Shown: positions 33,965 to 40,538 of the stretch, piece after piece
Layout: every line of letters starts with the position of its first letter
Position numbering within the stretch: position 1 is the first letter of the stretch
Origin: Nemertoderma westbladi
Taxonomy: Eukaryota > Xenacoelomorpha > Nemertodermatida > Nemertodermatidae
Length of the DNA: 40,538 nucleotides
Direction: 5' to 3'
Assembly: GCA_032718475.1 (NCBI GenBank)
Contig: JAUCBJ010005324.1
Location: forward strand, 1 to 40,538
Made by a program: the position numbers and the translations under genes
Notes under the pieces: model-generated
The model's database searches: none
Seen by the model: only the letters and a program-made list of their open reading frames with translations
What the model was told of the DNA's origin: nothing

Positions 33965-34210
33965 AAAATTGTATACTCCCTTGGGAAAACCCTGTGTTGG
34001 GCAGCCGATGATTTGAGAAGGCAGGGCAGCCGCCATAGCAACACGTTGCAGTTCGCTTTCTCCATGATGTGCCACAATGACCTCCAAAAAAGACCAACAA
34101 CCATGGAGCTCATAAAGATGTCAAACAAATACATTGGAATGTATCGGATTAATTACTGCCGAACTTTGAGGGAGATGGTGAAGGAGGTATTGGCAGGAGG
34201 GATAATCAAG
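33965..34210 (+). CDS. KIND-PDZ gene, exon 3 (KIND C-terminal part)
   Basis: The 246-base exon lies between an acceptor (ATATTCCTTTAG, ending 33964) and a donor at 34211 (ATCAAG/GTAATT). It begins and ends in phase 0, in frame with exon 2. It encodes IVYSLGKTLCWAADDL, the most recognisable KIND signature and the equivalent of the kinase DVWSLG-type helix. MMCHNDLQKRPTTMELIKM follows, equivalent to the last kinase subdomain with its Arg, and then a helix CRTLREMVKEVLAG. Exons 1-3 together give 582 bases, 194 codons, close to the usual KIND length. The YSLG-TL-W-AAD pattern is most like the PTPN13/FRMPD2 branch. A minus-strand open frame across it is a shadow. Confidence 0.88.
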
Positions 34211-34286
34211 GTAATTTAAATCATTATCATTCATTGCTTTATTGGATAGTCAATGTAATCTATTGTTGTGGTGATAAAGCATATTA

Positions 34287-35176
34287 GGGGGGGGGGGGGG
34301 GGAGGTATACCTTCCCTCAGGTGAAATTTTTAAATTGTTGTTTCTTTATTTCACCTAGAGCAGAATTTAATGGGGATTACAAATCTGAAAACCGCTTAGT
34401 GAGACCTCTTTCAGTTCTCGAGTTATCACTGTTTTTCCGTATGACGGTCTGTCCGTCAAATTGTAAGAAAGACAGAAGACCGACAGACAGACAGATAGAC
34501 TAGATTCCACCAAAAATTAAAACTGACATCGGAAATGAAATCAGCGACCCCGAAAACCCCAGTAATGAACACTTTAGCTCGTTGGTGTGCATCCTTCGTG
34601 CCAGAAATAATTAACCAACCAGAACACAGACAGCCAATTTTGGCGGGACGGTTTAAACTTTGATGGCATTTCTCGGATGACATTTTCATTTCAATTACTA
34701 CTCCTCCGTCATTTTTCAACCAATTTTCTTCGTTTATGGCTCATTCGAACGAGCTTTGGAAGCTCTTTAAAAGTTATCTTATGGAATTTTGATAAATATT
34801 ACCATTTTTTCTACAGTAATTACTGTAGTCAATTTCAATTAAGAATATGATAATTAATTAATTAAAATAAAAATGGCTAATTAAAAATTCTATAACTTCA
34901 TAACTTTTGTAGAGTCGATGACGCTGAGTCCAAAAATGTTGATTTCAAGAAATTTGGACCAAAATTGGGGGATTAGTAGCAATTTTAGTGAAATCTTTAA
35001 TTCCACCGCCAGCTGCTAGGGGGAGGCTATAAATTTTCAAATTTTACTGTAAAGGCTATTTTGGCCTTCCATACAGTGGTTTCACCATGACATAGCAATA
35101 TTATCATTTAACACTAATTGACAGCCATTTAAAAAAAAAGGTTTATGGGGGGTATACCCCCCCCCCCCCCCCCCCC
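34287..35176. mobile_element. Poly-G/poly-C bounded repeat element in intron 3
   Basis: The element begins with 16 G followed by AGGTATACC and ends with GGTATACC followed by a run of C, 20 in total. The termini are therefore inverted repeats of the form G(n)-GTATACC. TTA occurs just outside both ends (34284-34286 and 35177-35179), a possible 3-bp target duplication. The interior has a GACAGACAGACAG run near 34484 and CGGAAATGAAATCAGCGACC near 34529, a style I associate with dispersed repeats of marine invertebrates. There is no transposase frame. The run lengths may be imprecise in the assembly. Confidence 0.6.
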
Positions 35177-35309
35177 TTAATTGACAGATGGAATAATCAA
35201 GATAATTTATTGGGGAATTGGGGCGCATCGGTGTAACTGAGTTGAGATCATGAGCCATTGGAACGCATTTGGTATGCGTTCCGCATATGATATTCTATAC
35301 ATAGATGTG

Positions 35310-35375
35310 GCTTCTACCACTTGTATTCACTATACCCTTACAGCTTCTACCACTTGTATTCACTATACCCTTACA
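35310..35375 (+). repeat. 33-bp perfect tandem duplication
   Basis: Two adjacent identical copies (35310-35342 and 35343-35375) start GCTTCTACCACTTGTATTCA and end CTTACA, within intron 3. It is a recent local duplication with no evident function. Confidence 0.9.
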
Positions 35376-35942
35376 TTAAACCATCACGCTATGGTTTAAC
35401 AAACTCTCATCAGTAAAGTACACCCTATACATATATAAGTAATATAAGTATTATATGCCTTCGCAATGATACAGGCTGTACTGATTCACTAATACTGTAC
35501 ATAATGGTATGGTAAATGCCATCCGCTGCCATCCTCATTTAATCAATACATTTCCACACAAAGGTTGTATTGCAAGAAATAATATGTATGTACATCTGTG
35601 TTTCACAAAAATTCATCATTACGAATGGTATAATGAAGATGTATATGCTATATGGGACATAAATCTATCTTATTTTCATGCAATACGTAATTTATTCCTA
35701 AAAATATACTATACTATTGACTGTAGAGAAAAAAATATATTTTGTAATCATTCAAATTGTGAGAAAATCCCGCAATGTGTTTACGATTTGAAAGCATTGC
35801 TATAACATGATTGATTTTTTATACTTTATACATTTTTACACTTCTTTTACAATTCGGTAATAAATGTAATTTTAGGAATAAAATATATATTTAAATATCA
35901 TATATTTTATTTACTGATCCGATTAATTATCTTTTCTAACAG

Positions 35943-36733
35943 AAACCCTTAATTAAAGATGTAAATGAAAAGATATTCAAAGGTGTTGACTACTCTGGGA
36001 TTGGACAAACAAACTATCTGAGCAGTGTAGATAAACTATTAGCCAATCGTCACAACTACTTTAACCCTAAAGAGCGCCTATTGGTTAATCCTCACAACTA
36101 CTTCAGACCAACCGACAAGCCATTTATTGACTCCAACAATTATTTGCCACACCCACCTGAGAAACAATTTGTTGACCCTCATAACTACTTCTCCGGAACT
36201 AATAAACTGTTAGCTGGTTTGAACTTACAACATCCATTGGTATATACCGCCGCCATTCCTCCGCCATCCAACACTATTTGGCAGAGTGGCGTGGGTTCAC
36301 CTCCTAGCAAACACAGACAGTCTGCTCTGAGATCGCCCCCTGAGCACAGAATACAGGAAATCAGGTCCCCTCCGGAACTACGACAACACGAATTCAGGTC
36401 CCCCCAGGAACATACCAGACTGCAGACACTCAGATCTCCCCAGGAACTGCCCAGACTGCAGACACTCAGATCTCCCGAGGAACCCACTAGACTGCAGACA
36501 CTTAGATCGCCCCACGAACCAACCAGACTGCCGACACTCAGATCTCCTCCCCCCAACTCCTCCGACTACTATACAGACGAACTCGATCACGATCACCCCA
36601 ACCGGTACGACATGGATCGTGTAGCAGATGTTGACGTTCAGCCTACGAATCGCAATGCCCAGCCTTCTCCCACTGAGAATAAAGTTTTTGAAGAATTTCC
36701 GAATTCGCGGACCGATGGAAGGAAGAAATGTTG
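35943..36733 (+). CDS. KIND-PDZ gene, exon 4 (repeat-rich linker)
   Basis: The acceptor is CTTTTCTAACAG, ending 35942. The reading frame is open in phase 0, as exon 3 requires, up to a TAA at 36735-36737. The suggested donor is TTG/GTAACA at 36734, but the end is uncertain. Two peptide repeats are visible. The first is a roughly 15-residue repeat around HNYF or NNYL (LLANRHNYFNPKER, LLVNPHNYFRPTDK, PFIDSNNYLPHPPEK, QFVDPHNYFSGTNK). The second is six or seven copies of an 11-12-residue RSP(P/Q/E/H)E repeat, such as RSPQELPRLQTL and RSPEEPTRLQTL. The rest is Pro-, Ser- and Asn-rich and likely disordered. The region would link the KIND and PDZ domains and could carry multiple short binding motifs. 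If the exon reads through to the TAA, it would instead end a KIND-only isoform. Confidence 0.72.
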
Positions 36734-36905
36734 GTAACAAAATGAATGTAATACAAAGTAAAGTTCATTCCACCAATTTATCGATTTATGATTACTTTGA
36801 TTACTTGATAAATCAAACTTATCACCCGTTTATAAACATAGTAAGTTTTAGTGTAATTATTTATCCCATTTAAATCGGAAAATATAATAATATTCAATAT
36901 TTTAG

Positions 36906-37078
36906 CAAACACAGATGAAGAGTTTGGGGTTCAGTTGGAACGCATTAATGGACAGTTTGGATTGGGTCTTTCTGGAGGTTCGGATACCGGGTTCGATGGC
37001 GGTAAAACCTATGTGCAGGTTATAGTCGACGATAGTAGCGGAAAGAACTACGTGTTCCCTGGCGATGAACTAGTTGCT
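36906..37078 (+). CDS. KIND-PDZ gene, exon 5 (PDZ N-terminal half)
   Basis: The acceptor is ATATTTTAG, ending 36905, and the donor at 37079 is strong (GTTGCT/GTGAGT). The only long open frame has two leading bases and encodes VQLERINGQFGLGLSGGSD, the first strand and carboxylate-binding loop of a PDZ domain with GLGL as the binding-loop motif. GGKTYVQVIV and PGDELVAV follow, the last being the highly conserved PDZ segment before the second helix. The C-terminal half must lie in a later exon. The two leading bases need an upstream exon ending with one spare base, which the best donor of exon 4 does not give, so an unseen exon or another donor is implied. PDZ domains bind C-terminal peptides of membrane proteins. 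Confidence 0.78.
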
Positions 37079-37664
37079 GTGAGTTATTTAATTAGATATT
37101 CCGGGCTAGTTGCGGAGGAATCTGCCTTTTAATTTTCTACTTGTTGTATTCCTACGAACCGTATGAGTAAAGCCGACAACATGCTTCCTGCAGAAATCCT
37201 AAAAGTTACATCCTGTATCCTCAACATCATTGCTATAAAGTCATATCGCAACTTGCAATGTTTAATGTTTCACTGAAATTTATGTCAACAGTTTGAAGAA
37301 TTGTGTAAAATTTAATAGTTTATTTAAAAAGGGAGAAATCGTGGCGCATGCACTAAGCAAATTATTATCATTATTTTATGTCAACTAACAATTGACTTTC
37401 CTATTAGTGTAGGTTTCAATAGATTAATAGATCCTACATCGCGGTTTGGGTTGTTGCTTTTCTATATCCTAATGGGTCGTTTGGAATTCAATATTGTTTG
37501 TTAATTATTATTTTTGATACAATGATGATATTAATGTACCAAATCACAATAATTTAACTACAATAATGTAAGCAATAATCCTGCACACTTCCCCTGCATT
37601 CATACATGTGAAATTTAGGTTAATTAATTAATTAGTTGGTTTTATCGCTAGCAATAATGAACAG

Positions 37665-37828
37665 GTGATGATTACGACCAAAAATGAAGCTGTAAGCTGT
37701 GCTATAATCTTAGCGAAGTGCGTTAGTACAGTCAACCCTAGCCGCCACGGCAGCACACACGGTTCAGCAGATTATTTCAAACGGGTCGTTAGGAAGGAGT
37801 TTTACCGACCCAACAGCCTCCAAACAAA
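37665..37828 (+). CDS. Possible exon 6 (PDZ C-terminal half?)
   Basis: Following a possible acceptor (AATAATGAACAG, ending 37664) there is a phase-0 frame encoding MITTKNEAVSCAIILAKC and then a Ser-, His- and Arg-rich stretch. TTKNEAV resembles the start of the second PDZ helix. However, the NG turn that normally follows GDELVAV is missing, and the polypyrimidine tract is weak. Donor candidates are AAA/GTGTAA at 37829 and an internal GCT/GTAAGC. Base composition is richer in GC than the surroundings. It could equally be spurious. Confidence 0.25.
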
Positions 37829-39125
37829 GTGTAATAATATCCTGCGATTATATATAATCAATAATACATGCATACTAAATAGTCAAGTACTTCTTTTGTT
37901 TATTCGGATTAAATTAATTTATTGTTTACAGTTTGGTGTTGCTCTAATTCTATCGCAAATATATACTATCTGTATGTAATGTTTGCTGTACTGATCAATA
38001 ACATTGATACGCTAATTCATTATAAAAAGGACTTTGTTTCGTAATTCTGGGAACAATTCATGCAAATTGTAGTCAGTACATTAATATACATAATATTATA
38101 ATTTATATTATAATCAAGACTATAATTGTTTTATTATTACATTCGGTTTTTCATGGAATGAAAATATGACTTCACGTTACTAATATTTCGTAATCCTTCA
38201 GCTAGCAAGCGCAAGCTGCTACCAAAGTTCTCTTACGGCCAAAATTAACCTTTTCAAGATAGATAAGCATGCTGTGCTTTTCCTAAGTTCCAAGATGTTT
38301 GAGGCTTTATCAGGGAATATTTAACAATTATACGGTCCCTTTGAACAGTATATTTGAAACGTTAATTTATACTTCATAACGTATGTTTCATACTTGTTTG
38401 GCAGTTATTCAATAAGTTGGTTTGTGTTCGAGTCTCTCTGCATATAAGGTAGGTTTGTTATTACTGCTACTAATAATATTACTTGTTTCAAGTCTTATAT
38501 TCCATCACTTTATAAGTTTACAGTGCGAAACGTTTTAAAATATGACAGCGCTACGCCGACGCCCACAGCCGAAAATAGCAAGCCATTTCAACCAAAACAA
38601 TAAACGAGATCTCTTGTTACTGCAACCTGTTAACTCTCGATTTCAATTGGTAAATAGTTTAGGTACAGGCGTAGCGCTTATGGCAAATGGACGGGATAAT
38701 GTGTGACGCTTTGTGTTACTGTATTTAATGTACCAGGCAGGGGCTACTTAACTACTTTAATGTACCAAGGCCTACACTTATATTGCATAAAATATAGTAT
38801 ATTAACTGGTTAGATGTGCATTTTATCCGGCTTATCCCAGGCCTCAAATTTATATCATTCAAATTGTTTATCAACCGTACTACTCTCAATATATTTATAA
38901 ATTCATTAGTACCTCTGAAAAGATTTTCATTTAAGAAATTCGTTTCCGTAAATAAAGTAATTTCATTAATGTTTTAACACTTATTTAAATTGCACAAATA
39001 GAACTGATCAGTACATGAATATCGCAACCCGTAATATAGTTACAATTGAGATCAATCTGATAATGAAGTATCAAAAATTCTAAATTCATTATTAATATGA
39101 GAACCAGTCACATGTGTCCCTTCAG
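37829..39125. other. AT-rich stretch without supported genes
   Basis: Probably intron or intergenic sequence downstream of the PDZ exon. I see no convincing coding exon. A small element bounded by an 11-bp inverted repeat lies at 38547-38678. Confidence 0.45.
38547..38678. repeat. Small segment bounded by 11-bp inverted repeats
   Basis: AGCGCTACGCC at 38547-38557 and its exact complement GGCGTAGCGCT at 38668-38678 enclose 110 bases. The inside includes CAACCAAAACAATAAAC and AACCTGTTAAC, which resemble part of the dispersed repeat copies A and B. It may be a short non-autonomous element or a fragment of that family. Confidence 0.45.
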
Positions 39126-39198
39126 ATCTATTAGCAAAGCCAGCATAATCAGCCGCGGTGCTGGAAGCAGCTGGGCTGTGTTGTATTCCTAAACAAAG
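39126..39198 (+). other. Possible small exon, non-coding or terminal
   Basis: A GC-richer 73-base stretch lies between a good acceptor (GTGTCCCTTCAG) and a good donor (AACAAAG/GTAAGA). All three frames contain a stop. It cannot be an internal coding exon, but it could be an untranslated exon or one ending a frame that reads KASIISRGAGSSWAV. No domain is recognised. Confidence 0.2.
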
Positions 39199-39970
39199 GT
39201 AAGAAAGTTATTTTCAAAGGTGAGTGGCATATTATGCGTTATGCATTATGCAATGCACATGCATCACATCCATATAACCGTATATAACTAACATTAGAAA
39301 TTTAACAATTTTGGCATGAAAAGACCCTGTTGAGTCAACATTGTCTAGCCAAGACTTAGTCAAGTTTATGGGCATAAATTGTAGAGAAACATTCTTCCTG
39401 ATACAAAGCACAGTCAGAACAATTTAAATCAGATCAAATCACACAATTATTACAGAAATATAGCATTTCTTTGCCAAATATACACCTATAATTTATAATT
39501 TATAATTATAATAATATAATATATAAACTTATTAAAATGCCAACCCGTGTGCTTCTCTGTATGTACTGTCATGTAGAACTGTAGACCTACCGGTTGTCAC
39601 TTTGATTTTACTGTGTACGATATTATATATAATAATAATAATTTGAGATAAAATAGCTTTGTATGGTAAATGGAAGTATTTTATACCTTTATAGATATTC
39701 GTAACTTTACAAATTTTGTAAGACATTTACATAAATATTCAAAGAATAATTATCATTACTGTTCATAACTTTATTTTTTTCAGGAAGTTATTTTATACAC
39801 ATTAATAATGTATAGGCCTATATAGTGTCTATTTATTTATTTCTTGCATTTTAAAGTCAGTGGGAATGGGCTGTAGTACTACGAGAGAAACTGAAAGTAA
39901 ATATAAGGTCAGTAAAAGTTGATGTATCAGGAAAAAAACTCAATAGGATAATGTTTAGTTGATGAAGTTA
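39199..39970. other. AT-rich stretch before the terminal minisatellite
   Basis: No gene or RNA is supported. It contains TTATAATTTATAA-type low-complexity sequence near 39490-39530. The minus-strand open frame at 39532-39726 shows no recognisable features. Confidence 0.5.
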
Positions 39971-40538
39971 GGACAATAGCTACCCGGGCAATAGCTACCC
40001 GGGCAATAGCTACCCGGACAATAGCTACCCGGACAATAGCTACCCGGACAATAGCTACCCGGACAATAGCTACCCGGACAATAGCTACCCGGGCAATAGC
40101 TACTCGGACAATAGCTACCCGGGCAATAGCTACCCGGACAATAGCTACCCGGACAATAGCTACCCGGACAATAGCTACCCGGGCAATAGCTACCCGGACA
40201 ACAGCTACCCGGACAATAGCTACCCGGGCAATAGCTACCCGGACAATAGCTACCCGGACAATAGCTACCCGGGCAATAGCTACCCGGACAATAGCTACCC
40301 GGGCAATAGCTACCCGGGCAATAGCTACCCGGACAATAGCTACCCGGACAATAGCTACCCGGACAATAGCTACTCGGACAATAGCTACCCGGACAATAGC
40401 TACCCGGGCAATAGCTAATCGGACAATAGCTACCCGGGCAATAGCTACTCGGACAATAGCTACCCGGGCAATAGCTACCCGGACAATAGCTACCCGGACA
40501 ATAGCTATCCGGACAATAGCTACCCGGGCAATAGCTAC
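39971..40538 (+). repeat. 15-bp minisatellite, about 38 copies, cut by window end
   Basis: Head-to-tail copies of GGACAATAGCTACCC and GGGCAATAGCTACCC type units with a 15-base period continue to the last base. The main variation is A or G at one position, and the G form creates CCCGGG. Rare variants are TACTCGG, AACAGC (near 40200), CTAATCGG (near 40415) and CTATCCGG (near 40506). A 15-base unit is five codons. One plus-strand frame, encoding (T/A)IATR repeats, has no stop throughout, while the (D/G)NSYP frame is interrupted by TAA at the CTAATCGG variant. No start codon or splice context links it to a gene. Confidence 0.95.

Noticed and set aside
33912-34100. Minus-strand frame over exon 3
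   Set aside because: The plus strand encodes a recognisable KIND segment with proper splice sites.
34321-34719. Frames at 34321-34503 (plus) and 34456-34719 (minus)
   Set aside because: They lie within the non-coding repeat element of intron 3 and show no domain.
35509-35805. 98-codon plus-strand frame in intron 3
   Set aside because: It is AT-rich, has no domain, no family resemblance and no clear splice sites. It probably arose by chance.
36185-36740. Minus-strand and alternative plus-strand frames over exon 4
   Set aside because: They are shadows of the repeat-rich exon, whose plus-strand frame is in phase with exon 3.
37140-37240. A stretch near 37169-37210 resembling the start of a reverse transcriptase region (MLPAEILK)
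   Set aside because: The match is only about ten residues, with no supporting motifs before or after it.

Overview
This window looks like nuclear DNA from an animal, probably a marine invertebrate. The genes are split by GT-AG introns, the intergenic DNA is AT-rich, and LINE-type retrotransposon pieces, fold-back elements and long tandem arrays are present. The palindrome TAGGCCTA recurs, which fits a marine invertebrate, but the species cannot be named from sequence alone. No bacterial-style operons, rRNA, tRNA or CRISPR were found.

Layout. Positions 1-4728 hold no convincing gene. They contain two adjacent long inverted-repeat (fold-back) elements at 655-1482 and 1579-2082, and one copy of a dispersed repeat at 3967-4215. 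Positions 4729-27812 are a giant satellite of about 360 copies of a 63-bp unit, with sequence blocks and nested higher-order repeats of 507, 945, 1701 and 4347 bp. Near its right edge a 5'-truncated, frameshifted non-LTR retrotransposon (27813-29296) is inserted. It is flanked by a 124-bp direct duplication of satellite sequence, and a few decayed satellite units follow, to 29587. A second copy of the dispersed repeat lies just beyond (29952-30165), so the satellite sits between two diverged direct copies.

From 30771 to at least 37078 there is a plus-strand gene whose exons can be joined in phase. Exons 1-3 together encode a KIND domain (kinase non-catalytic C-lobe) of about 194 codons. Exon 4 encodes a low-complexity segment with two internal peptide repeat families, and exon 5 encodes the first half of a PDZ domain. 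KIND plus PDZ suggests a relative of PTPN13 or FRMPD2, cytoplasmic membrane-cytoskeleton scaffolds, but no FERM domain is seen between them. Intron 2 holds a heavily decayed relic of the same retrotransposon family as the one in the satellite. Intron 3 holds an 890-bp element bounded by poly-G and poly-C runs. Further exons are only tentative. The window ends inside a 15-bp minisatellite (39971-40538).

The many long open frames across the satellite follow from a 63-bp (21-codon) period. Their stop codons are copied along with the higher-order repeats, so I do not annotate them as genes. The most interesting points are the satellite's nested amplification history, the retrotransposon with an unusually long target duplication, and the KIND-repeat-PDZ gene.
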